Virus record (IMG/VR): IMGVR_UViG_3300023276_001086
Span: 103,833 to 167,832 of that record
Length of the DNA: 64,000 nucleotides
Strand: one strand, 5' to 3'
DNA from: a virus
Positions 56,047 through 63,280 of this stretch are shown piece after piece. The first letter of the stretch is position 1, and each line of letters starts with the position of its first letter. The translations under genes were made by a program, and so were the position numbers. The notes beneath the pieces are model-generated. The model saw nothing but the letters and a program-made list of their open reading frames with translations, was not told where the DNA came from and searched no databases.

Positions 56047-56263
56047 GAGGGAAGAAACCCAAAAACTCCTCGAGGAGCTCGATTGCACAATTCGTCAACT
56101 AACGGGGGCGCAGCCTGTTGCGTCCCTACTGATCGGAGGAGCCCCCGGCTGCTGTGGGGCGTATTACGTTGCTCACCAGATAAGCCAAGCAAGAGAGGAG
56201 GCCAGCAAACAAACTGACGAAGCAATTCGTCAGGCACTCGCTAAGTACTCCAACTCCAAGTAG
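56039..56263 (+). CDS. small membrane-associated protein
   Basis: 74 aa. ASLLIGGAPGCCGAYYVAHQ is a weak glycine/aromatic membrane segment, followed by QAREEASKQTDEAIRQALAK. That part resembles the charged helix of the 52167 zipper protein. Ends at the first of two duplicated terminators. Confidence 0.5.
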   Translation: MTKREETQKLLEELDCTIRQLTGAQPVASLLIGGAPGCCGAYYVAHQISQAREEASKQTDEAIRQALAKYSNSK

Positions 56264-56316
56264 CCAAGAGCCCCGTTCGGGGAATCCTACCTTGGCTCTT
56301 TTCTTAGCTAGCTATG
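56261..56316 (+). terminator. duplicated terminator element, copy 1
   Basis: Begins at the gene's TAG. AGCCAAG pairs with CTTGGCT, and inside CCCCG pairs with CGGGG; then CTTTTCTTAGCTAG. The element recurs at 56701-56755 with very few differences. Confidence 0.75.
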
Positions 56317-56321
56317 TACCC

Positions 56322-56349
56322 GAAAAGCATGGGCTAAATGGGGCATAAG
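56322..56349 (+). promoter_or_regulatory. cassette promoter with TGGACTCGGG leader
   Basis: GAAAAG (56322-56327), exactly 16 nt, CATAAG (56344-56349), then AATCATG and TGGACTCGGG. Immediately follows the terminator of the previous cassette. Confidence 0.7.
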
Positions 56350-56394
56350 AATCATGTGGACTCGGGGAAACTAGCCTCGAGAGAAAGGACCCCC

Positions 56395-56703
56395 ATGACT
56401 CTTTCAGACATAGTCGCCCGTTGCGAAAAGTTCTCCGGCTACGAGCTCGAGGCCGAAACGCAGGAGCGGTCCTACGGCCGCTGCCTCGTCATCAGAGCCG
56501 TCGGCGAGGCCGGGCGGAAGCATCCCTACTCCCTCGCGCTGATGCTGCTCCACCCGGACATGTCCGTCCTCAAGGAGCTGAACGGCCGCCTGCGCCACTG
56601 GGGCATTTCCCTCGAGGAGCAGCGAGTGATCGCGGCGCACCTGGGTGCGCCCGAGCCGACGCCCGAGCCCATCTTGGACCCGTTCGCGGTCGTCAACTTC
56701 TAG
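56395..56703 (+). CDS. hypothetical protein in a stand-alone cassette
   Basis: 102 aa from ATG 56395 behind AAAGGAC. GC-rich codons compared with neighbours. Helices (LSDIVARCEKFSGYELEAET, LKELNGRLRHWGISLEEQRV) and a Pro-rich tail (GAPEPTPEPILDPF). Own promoter and terminator. Likely a late-acquired accessory gene; function unknown. Confidence 0.6.
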   Translation: MTLSDIVARCEKFSGYELEAETQERSYGRCLVIRAVGEAGRKHPYSLALMLLHPDMSVLKELNGRLRHWGISLEEQRVIAAHLGAPEPTPEPILDPFAVVNF

Positions 56704-56755
56704 CCAAGGCCCCGTTCGGGGAATCCTACCTTGGCTCTTTTCTTAGCTGGTTATG
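56701..56755 (+). terminator. duplicated terminator element, copy 2
   Basis: Nearly identical to 56261-56316 (one base shorter, TTAGCTGG instead of TTAGCTAG). Overlaps the stop codon of the convergent 56751-58154 gene by a few bases. Confidence 0.75.
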
Positions 56756-58154
56756 CCCGAATGGGATCGGGGTGACCGGAGAGTGTCTGAAAGATGTCTT
56801 CCCTTGATCGTTTCTTGGCGGGTCCGCGCACACGCCCCACAGGGGACGTACCAGAGAACCGTTTGGCATAAGGTGCCTCTTTGAACCCGACCTTCTTTGC
56901 GGCACCCCGCACAACCTCCAACAACCCAGTCGCTTTCTGTCCAGCAAAACGTGGATGAAGGAGCTTAGAATCCCAGGCTTCTTTCTTGATGAGTGCTTTC
57001 TTCGCACGCCGTTTTTCAAGAAGGGCCATCTGCTCTTTGAGCTTAGATGGGTACTTGACCGCAGTGCCGATACCCATACCGGCACCCATGCCCAGCATTC
57101 CGCCAAGAACCCCACCGCCTAGAGCACCAACGGTACCGAGGTATCTCTCGCCCAAAGAGGCGCCACCAAGACCGCCAGCTATGGCCCCGCCCGTCGAAGC
57201 TATAAGGCCGCCACTACCCAAAGCCCTACCAAATGCCTGGTTCTTAGCGAAGTCCTCACTCTCTGTATCGAGGCGCTCACCTCGGGCCGGTTTGGCGAGA
57301 AATTCCGGAACCCGCTTACGGAGGGGCGCGGCCATAAACTCTGGAAGACCGCCACCCTGCTTCGGTATCCCAGGCGCCTTCCGTGCACGCCGTTTTTCGA
57401 GAAGAGCCATTTGCTCTCTGAGCTTGGCTGGGTACGCGGCCCCTGTTCCGACAGCGCCCCCGGCCAGAGCACCTAAAGCCGCACCACCAACAGCCCCCGG
57501 CACCATGGCCAGGGGATCATGTGCGGTACGACCCGCGATTTGGAAACCGGCTACTCCACCAGCAAGGGCACCTGCTGCGGCACCCGGAAGACCGCCACGC
57601 TCAATGCTTTGGGCACGGGCGTGGCTCTTAGCGAAGTCGTCGCTCTTGCTATCGAGACCCCTACCAGGCTGAAGAAGGTGTTTTGGCCAAGTCAGGTGCG
57701 ACAACGCGGTTGATGTACCCTGCTTCGGCATCCCACCAGCTGACACTGTAGGAGCAGGCGGGGCAGCTGGTGAGGAGACTGGGGTAATCCCCATAGCGGG
57801 GGTCCCCTTCGGCGCTGCCTGTGCGACGCTAGCGGGGTTCGTGATTGCCGGTGGAGGAGGAACCTGCATAGGCGTCGCTGCGCCGGGTCCGGCACCCAGC
57901 ATGGCGTTGGCGCGCTTGTCCAGCCGCACCAAAGCCGCCGCCTTTTTCACCCGATCTGCTGTCTTGCGGTACGACTTGCGTGGCATGGTGTACTTCTCCT
58001 TGGCAGCAGCTTTACCCTCAGGCGTGCCGTAGTTCTTTGGGGTCTTGCCCAGCTTGTGGGCCATTTGCGTAGCGATGGCGAAGGATTGGCTCACGGACAT
58101 GTTCGGGTTCTTGCCCCGAATATGCTGCGCCCTATCATGTATCCAGGCTGGCAT
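56751..58154 (-). CDS. virion-associated protein with duplicated glycine-zipper domain
   Basis: 467 aa from ATG 58154. N-terminal MPAWIHDRAQHIRGKNPNMS, then F-A-I-A-T-Q-M-A-H-K-L-G-K, K-N-Y-G-T-P-E-G: a module common in large-phage virion proteins. The rest holds two copies of a domain: [DS]-E-D-F-A-K, a long zipper (GALAGGVAGFQIAG; GAIAGGLGGASLG) and Y-P-[AS]-K-L-[RK]-E-Q-M-A-L-L-E-K-R-R-A-[RK]-K-A. Each copy could span a membrane twice. Likely ejected or internal; function inferred. Confidence 0.6.
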   Translation of the reverse strand: MPAWIHDRAQHIRGKNPNMSVSQSFAIATQMAHKLGKTPKNYGTPEGKAAAKEKYTMPRKSYRKTADRVKKAAALVRLDKRANAMLGAGPGAATPMQVPPPPAITNPASVAQAAPKGTPAMGITPVSSPAAPPAPTVSAGGMPKQGTSTALSHLTWPKHLLQPGRGLDSKSDDFAKSHARAQSIERGGLPGAAAGALAGGVAGFQIAGRTAHDPLAMVPGAVGGAALGALAGGAVGTGAAYPAKLREQMALLEKRRARKAPGIPKQGGGLPEFMAAPLRKRVPEFLAKPARGERLDTESEDFAKNQAFGRALGSGGLIASTGGAIAGGLGGASLGERYLGTVGALGGGVLGGMLGMGAGMGIGTAVKYPSKLKEQMALLEKRRAKKALIKKEAWDSKLLHPRFAGQKATGLLEVVRGAAKKVGFKEAPYAKRFSGTSPVGRVRGPAKKRSREDIFQTLSGHPDPIRA

Positions 58155-58527
58155 TCGTCCCAACCTTCTTGGCGTCGATGGCCATTAGGGCCTTGTGGAT
58201 TTTCTCGTGAGAGGGCGGCATGATCACAGCAATCTTCTCGATGGTTATGCACCAGCTGTAGAGCTCAGGGATGAACTCAACAGTGAGCTGGTTCTCCCGT
58301 CCCTTGAGACCGAAGGACTCAACCATTGCTTCCCAGATGAGCTGCGCGTCCTCATAGGTCCAGTAGGTGCCGTCATCCTTGCGGTAGAGGTGGATGATCA
58401 GGTTGGGTGGGCGGACGACGTATTCAGCCCCGAAAGTACTGAGCTCGATTGGTGTCAACTCCACCGCCTCTGGCGCGGGTATTGTGGCGTCGGTATTGAA
58501 GATTTTCGGGGGTCGCGCTGCCACCAT
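58135..58527 (-). CDS. hypothetical virion-region protein
   Basis: 130 aa; ATG 58527 overlaps the upstream TGA as TGATG, and the longer in-frame reading is antisense. Beta-rich (FGAEYVVRPPNLIIHLYRKD, ENQLTVEFIPELYSWCITIE) with a helix. No tag. Function unknown. Confidence 0.55.
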   Translation of the reverse strand: MVAARPPKIFNTDATIPAPEAVELTPIELSTFGAEYVVRPPNLIIHLYRKDDGTYWTYEDAQLIWEAMVESFGLKGRENQLTVEFIPELYSWCITIEKIAVIMPPSHEKIHKALMAIDAKKVGTNASLDT

Positions 58528-59393
58528 CAGTAGTCCATCCCGTCTTCCCCATCCTCGGCGTTCTCCGCTGGGGAGTAGTTGCCCCCCGTCAACTCTTTGA
58601 TTGACGGTGTATTGCTTTCTTCGTGCCGTAACCTGAACGAGTTGAACGACTCTACCACGTCCTGCACAGCGCTCCCGCTGGCATCCACGGCTTCCTGACA
58701 CATCTTGGCGGCCCGGATGTAGTTGAGCCACATCTCCGAGTGGTGCCTGCTAGGCTCGAGCATGGCAATCTGCTGGATCATCATGAACGAAATATTACGA
58801 GCGTCGGTGAACCCGCGGTTCGCCTCCATCTGACGGAGCCCGCCCATCCCCATTTTCCAGAGGAGGAGCTGAGCACCATTCGCACCACGGGAGTCGACAG
58901 CGAGTTGGAGGAGCTGCCGGTTGGCCGCATCCCGAGTCTGGATGAAGTCGCCCCACTCGAGTCCCGTTAGGAGATCGCTGTTCCAGAAGTAGTGCCTGTA
59001 CAGGTCGTAGGCCCTGACCGAGATGTAGGATTCTAGCTTTTGCTGAATCTTCCGCACAGCCTGTTCGGGCTTGACGGGCGATAGGATGAAGGTCTCGACA
59101 GCCTGCCGCAGCGCGTTCGATTCCAGCACCTGCTTGGCCTGTCGCATATCCGGACCGTCACGCCAGGCATCGTAAACTCCCTCTTTGCGCAGAAAACGCT
59201 GACTGGCACCATGTGTCGGAACATGTGGGCGGTACGGTATCGGGTAAACCATCTCATCGTTGATGGCCTCAATCTCTTCGACGGATAGTCCGCCAAGATC
59301 GTTGACCTGTAGCAAGCCCTGAATCTGCTCTGGAGAGTGCGTCCGTCGCGATAGGTAGAACTTGGCCCAGTATGTAGCTGGGTGTGGTCTCAC
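58527..59393 (-). CDS. hypothetical protein, possible small-terminase-like
   Basis: 288 aa, helical. LSVEEIEAINDEMVYPIPYR, then VKPEQAVRKIQQKLESYISV and Y-R-H-Y-F-W-N. The F-W-N after a helix-turn-helix-like stretch recalls proteins placed near terminases, but there is no clear HTH, and the terminase is several genes away. It may equally be a structural protein. Confidence 0.45.
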   Translation of the reverse strand: MRPHPATYWAKFYLSRRTHSPEQIQGLLQVNDLGGLSVEEIEAINDEMVYPIPYRPHVPTHGASQRFLRKEGVYDAWRDGPDMRQAKQVLESNALRQAVETFILSPVKPEQAVRKIQQKLESYISVRAYDLYRHYFWNSDLLTGLEWGDFIQTRDAANRQLLQLAVDSRGANGAQLLLWKMGMGGLRQMEANRGFTDARNISFMMIQQIAMLEPSRHHSEMWLNYIRAAKMCQEAVDASGSAVQDVVESFNSFRLRHEESNTPSIKELTGGNYSPAENAEDGEDGMDY

Positions 59394-59399
59394 GTTTGC

Positions 59400-61412
59400 C
59401 TACGCCTCGGGTCCCTGTTGCCGGAAGACGAGCTTCTTCAGCCCAATGATGACCTCATCGAGCCGCTCCATGGCACTCTTCACAGAGTCTTCGGGCACAT
59501 CCTCCAACCCGAGACGGGTGGCCATAAGTAGGCCGGCCAAACGACTAAGCGCGTCCTCGAGGTCGGGGAGCCAGCCCACAAAGGTCCCCACGTTCTCTGG
59601 GTTGATGAAACCGAGAGCGAGAACCTTGTCCACGGTGGTCACGTCATCAAGAGCCGCAGCCTCTTTGAGCAGAGGACTGATGCGGGGCAGCTCTGCCCAC
59701 ATACCCCTTGCCTCTTCTCGGGCCTCTGCCACCTTCTCCGCATAGGTTCCGATGGGGCGGCAACCTTCGACTACCACCGAACCGACTTGTGCAGCCTTGA
59801 CGAGTGTGTTGACAGCGAACTCGGGTTCCAAACCCAGCACGGCAGCCATGAAAGTCGCGTCACCACCATGAAGGCTCTCTCGCCACTCATGAGCTACCTT
59901 CTCCAACGGACGGCCACGGAACGACCAAGTGTTTCCGTCAGAGACGATCTGAACAATGGAACCTGCTTGACGGGCTGACGCCTTCTTGACGAACTCCTTG
60001 GCGTCCTCAATGAGAGGGGTGACGGTCTTACCCAACGGGGCCCAACGAACATCTTCCGGCAGCATGGCTTCGCTGTCACCGAGCTTCACTGGGGCTTTGA
60101 GCTTGCTGTCGAACCTAATCGTGACAGGCTCGCCCATCATCGTTTCGCAGAGATAGCCCACTCCCTTTTCATCGCGAATGGTGGAGTTGATCTCCGTGGG
60201 TTGGAAGGCCATCACTCCCCCAGTCGTGGTGACCCGGTAGAAGAAGCCGTAACCCTCAGGCTTGGCCTTGATGATATTGGTGTCGCGGCCCGCAAAGCTA
60301 CCAACAATTTGTGCCTGAACAGCCGAGGCCGAACCGTTGGTGAACAATGCGAAAGGAAGGGTCACCCCATCGTAGTCCAGTACGTTAGGGAACACCCAGC
60401 CCATGACCTCTTTGCCATCCTTGGTCTTGACCCGGTACTGGCCGAAACGTTCAATCGGCCCAATCTCCTCATCTTCAAGAGCTGCGTGGACCACAGGATT
60501 GGAACTGATAGTGGCCGCGCCGGTCTTGTCGGCAATGGTGACGGTATCCTCACCTGCCATATCAACAGCCGTGTTCCTATCGATATCGTCGACAGTGGGT
60601 TCGAACATCTCACCGTTGGCCATCTTCAGCCGATAAAACTCCCCATGCCGCTCAACCTGGAGAACCGTTGGTGGGATGCTAGCCGAAGCCACCTTCTCCA
60701 CATCGGCAGATGTCATTGGCTCGACTTCCCCCAAGAACTGCAAGAAGGGCAACGCCGCCTCGTTATGTACCAACGCTCGAGTGAGGTGCGCGTCCTTCTC
60801 CAACATCTGCTGCATGCGCAGGAGGTCACCTGCATTGATGGTGTGGGCGATGTGCTCGAGCAAGAACTCGGGCTTGAGCGAGCTCAACTTGGTCTGGGCA
60901 GCATCGACTACCTGGCCGCCCGACATGGCGTGTTGCCGACTGGTCGGTGGGTAGAGCTGACCACCCATCCCGGTATCACCAGACGACGTCCGAGCCGCAT
61001 CGAATACTTGCGGACGGAAGAGTGCCGCACGAAGCCGCTCGTCACTCAGGCGGGAAGGGTTGCCCTTGGCGTCGATGAAAACGTCAAAGGGTTGAAGCTT
61101 GCTGCTCTTGATGATGATCGGTATGCGGAGAAAGCGGACACCCTGAGCGGCCATCTGGGCCTTGGTTCCAGGACCCTGAAGTGTCGTGGCCGACTTGTTG
61201 TGTACCTGGAAGTACCCCGTACCGTAGCCGGCCTCCCCGTCTACCTTCTGCATGACGGGGTTCGTCTCGTAGGTCCCGACGTAGGGGTGCTGCTCCATTA
61301 GAGCCTTGAGCGCTTCCCGCGGCCAAGTGTCCGCCGTTTCAGACAAACGAGTCTCAGATGCCAGCTTCTCAACTACAGGCGGGGTTGTATCCAGGTAGAG
61401 ATCGGGGGTCAT
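59400..61412 (-). CDS. large virion-associated protein
   Basis: 670 aa from ATG 61412 (GGAGG, ATGA overlap). Opens with T-T-P-P-V-V-E-K-L-A-S, the tag type. K-[VLA]-A-x phrases recur (VEKVASASI, LEKVAHEW, LVKAAQVG, AEKVAEA). A middle beta-rich section (KAKPEGYGFFYRVTTTGGVM, VTIRFDSKLKAPVKLGDSEA) suggests repeated barrel-like domains. No portal or enzyme motif is recognised. Confidence 0.5.
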   Translation of the reverse strand: MTPDLYLDTTPPVVEKLASETRLSETADTWPREALKALMEQHPYVGTYETNPVMQKVDGEAGYGTGYFQVHNKSATTLQGPGTKAQMAAQGVRFLRIPIIIKSSKLQPFDVFIDAKGNPSRLSDERLRAALFRPQVFDAARTSSGDTGMGGQLYPPTSRQHAMSGGQVVDAAQTKLSSLKPEFLLEHIAHTINAGDLLRMQQMLEKDAHLTRALVHNEAALPFLQFLGEVEPMTSADVEKVASASIPPTVLQVERHGEFYRLKMANGEMFEPTVDDIDRNTAVDMAGEDTVTIADKTGAATISSNPVVHAALEDEEIGPIERFGQYRVKTKDGKEVMGWVFPNVLDYDGVTLPFALFTNGSASAVQAQIVGSFAGRDTNIIKAKPEGYGFFYRVTTTGGVMAFQPTEINSTIRDEKGVGYLCETMMGEPVTIRFDSKLKAPVKLGDSEAMLPEDVRWAPLGKTVTPLIEDAKEFVKKASARQAGSIVQIVSDGNTWSFRGRPLEKVAHEWRESLHGGDATFMAAVLGLEPEFAVNTLVKAAQVGSVVVEGCRPIGTYAEKVAEAREEARGMWAELPRISPLLKEAAALDDVTTVDKVLALGFINPENVGTFVGWLPDLEDALSRLAGLLMATRLGLEDVPEDSVKSAMERLDEVIIGLKKLVFRQQGPEA

Positions 61413-61705
61413 GAAATCCTCCAAGTACCGGCCGGCGTTCCAGCCGAGCCACTGTCGCCGACTTCGGCATTCGCCGTAATGTGTTGTACCACTGCCTGAG
61501 CAATGGCACGAGCCAACGGAACCACTATGGTCCGGTCGAACGGCGGCGTGCCGCGCTCAAACTCTATCGTCGATTCAAGCGTACCATCCTCTTTCGGTGT
61601 CTGGACAATCTCTGCCCCAATCACCTCATCGGTATTGATCGCGTTGTGTTCTCGTTCCAGGATATCGATAATGCTGATCTCGAGCTCGCCCGCATTCATC
61701 GCCAT
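61409..61705 (-). CDS. hypothetical protein
   Basis: 98 aa. Acidic helix (LEISIIDILEREHNAINTDE), a beta pair (TLESTIEFERGTPPFDRTIV) and a helical end (LARAIAQAVVQHITANAEVG). Overlaps the following gene by ATGA. May be a small baseplate component, judged by its place next to the spike gene. Confidence 0.5.
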   Translation of the reverse strand: MAMNAGELEISIIDILEREHNAINTDEVIGAEIVQTPKEDGTLESTIEFERGTPPFDRTIVVPLARAIAQAVVQHITANAEVGDSGSAGTPAGTWRIS

Positions 61706-61707
61706 AG

Positions 61708-62859
61708 CTACTCCCCCAAAGACTTGGTGGTCTGCCCAGACGGTGCGACCACGTTCGGTTTAGGGATGCCGGTAACGCCAGCAGAAGTGGTGTGGGTGTG
61801 CGCCGCCATGAACAGCATGACGTCCGGCGTAGCTAGCACGAAGGGGGTGCTCGCACTGCCACCAATCTTAGTCATGGGACTGTCGATCACCTTCTGCCCG
61901 CTGATGGTGTCTTTGCTGTTGTTGGCTGTGAGCTCGTGATTGCCCTCAACGGACACGGTCTGGTTACCGCTGATGGTCGTCTCAGTCGCCCCATACTGCT
62001 GAGTGACCGTCCCGTCTACCGTGTCCTCGAGGGTGCCCTCGATGTGCCGAGTGTAGTCACCCTTCACCGTAACATCGACATCGCCATCAGCATTGACCGC
62101 GAAATCGTAGACCGCTGACCCGTCATCCAGAGTACGGGCCGTCGAATCGATAGAGTTGGGTGCCACCACGCAACGTAGCCTAGTCTCGTCGTCCACGTGA
62201 CCGGCCGTGATCATTACAGTGTTCTTCTCCTCTTGGGCGTGGTCTCGCGCAGCCAGTGTGAAGACGGTCTTGGCCTCGCTGTCGGGATCCGTGTCGCTCT
62301 TTGTGGTAGTCCAGAGCATCTCCCCACCGAAGTTGAGCATCTGGTAGTTCTCGCAGACGTCACGGATCATGTTGGTGATGGGGATGTAGACTCGCTTAGC
62401 GACAGCAGTGGCTTCGATTTCAATGACCCCGCCTCGGTGCAACCAGATCTGGTTACCGTCCCGACACCGCATCATCAGATCACCCTGCTGGAGCTTGGGG
62501 CGTCCGGAGGCGAAAGTTACGTCAGCTTCCTCCCCGTCCCCGGTGTCGGGTTGTGTCGTCCCGTCTCCGGTAGCACCGCGCTCAAAGGTAGTGGTGAAGC
62601 AGAGAACAAAAGGCCTGTCGTCGGTGGGTGTGCAGACCTGTACCTTGGCGGCCACCTCCGGCATGACAAAGATGCCCTCACCGGAATGGAAGTGAAGGTA
62701 CGGAGCACCAACCTGAACATCAAGCAAGAGACGGTGAGAGCTGACTGTACGAACGTCGATGGTCCAGTGTGCCATATCGACATTGATGATCTGCCCACAC
62801 TCAATGCGGACGGGGTTACCACCCCGCTGAGCCATCCCAGTATCTTGCGAGTAGGACAT
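61708..62859 (-). CDS. baseplate spike / gpV-like protein
   Basis: 383 aa. Residues about 15-90 (VRIECGQIINVDMAHWTIDV, then VQVGAPYLHFHSGEGIFVMP) form the OB-fold of gp5/gpV/VgrG baseplate hub proteins. D-L-M-M-R-C-R-D-G-N-Q-I-W-L-H-R-G-G-V-I-E-I is the typical strand pair. Residues about 270-335 (VDVTVKGDYTRHIEGTLEDT and the following V-x-G repeats) are a triple-stranded beta-helix stalk. The C-terminal H-T-H is the usual metal-binding region near the tip. It pierces the cell envelope at the tail end. Confidence 0.8.
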   Translation of the reverse strand: MSYSQDTGMAQRGGNPVRIECGQIINVDMAHWTIDVRTVSSHRLLLDVQVGAPYLHFHSGEGIFVMPEVAAKVQVCTPTDDRPFVLCFTTTFERGATGDGTTQPDTGDGEEADVTFASGRPKLQQGDLMMRCRDGNQIWLHRGGVIEIEATAVAKRVYIPITNMIRDVCENYQMLNFGGEMLWTTTKSDTDPDSEAKTVFTLAARDHAQEEKNTVMITAGHVDDETRLRCVVAPNSIDSTARTLDDGSAVYDFAVNADGDVDVTVKGDYTRHIEGTLEDTVDGTVTQQYGATETTISGNQTVSVEGNHELTANNSKDTISGQKVIDSPMTKIGGSASTPFVLATPDVMLFMAAHTHTTSAGVTGIPKPNVVAPSGQTTKSLGE

Positions 62860-63279
62860 CTAGTTCGGGGCGGCCGAAGAGCGACCGGCCAGGTAACCCG
62901 CACCGCCGAGAGCACCCACTCCGAGAGCTGCCGCGCCCACAGCCTTACCGGTGTTGCTCCTCGCCACTCCGCGCAGACCACCGGAAACGTGATCCCAAGT
63001 ACCCATGTCCCCAACGCCCTTGCCCAGGCTCTTCGCACCGGACTGAACCGGGCCCTGGATCGGGGTCAGCGCACCCACGCGTTTGGCCTGTGCGCGGACA
63101 CCGCCCTGCCACGCCTTGCCTAGCCGGCCGAGAACTCCTCCCCCAGCTTTGGAGCCAGTGAGCATCATCTTGGTTCCCTTGGCTGCGCCACCGAGGAACG
63201 CTACCTTTGTCAATATCCTTCGTTTTTCGATTTCCCCAAGTTCGTCGAAGAACGCAGAGTAGGTCGTTTCCTCGATCAT
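62860..63279 (-). CDS. tagged glycine-zipper virion protein
   Basis: 139 aa. S-A-F-F-D-E-L-G-E-I-E is the N-terminal tag variant, then V-A-F-L-G-G-A-A-K-G. The C-terminal zipper AVGAAALGVGALGGAGYLAG spans a membrane. Next to the beta-prime-like gene and the spike; another candidate ejection protein. Confidence 0.6.
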   Translation of the reverse strand: MIEETTYSAFFDELGEIEKRRILTKVAFLGGAAKGTKMMLTGSKAGGGVLGRLGKAWQGGVRAQAKRVGALTPIQGPVQSGAKSLGKGVGDMGTWDHVSGGLRGVARSNTGKAVGAAALGVGALGGAGYLAGRSSAAPN

Positions 63280-63280
63280 C

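Noticed and set aside
60201-61301. Plus-strand frame over the 670-aa virion protein
   Set aside because: Antisense shadow; no ribosome site and no continuity with neighbouring genes.
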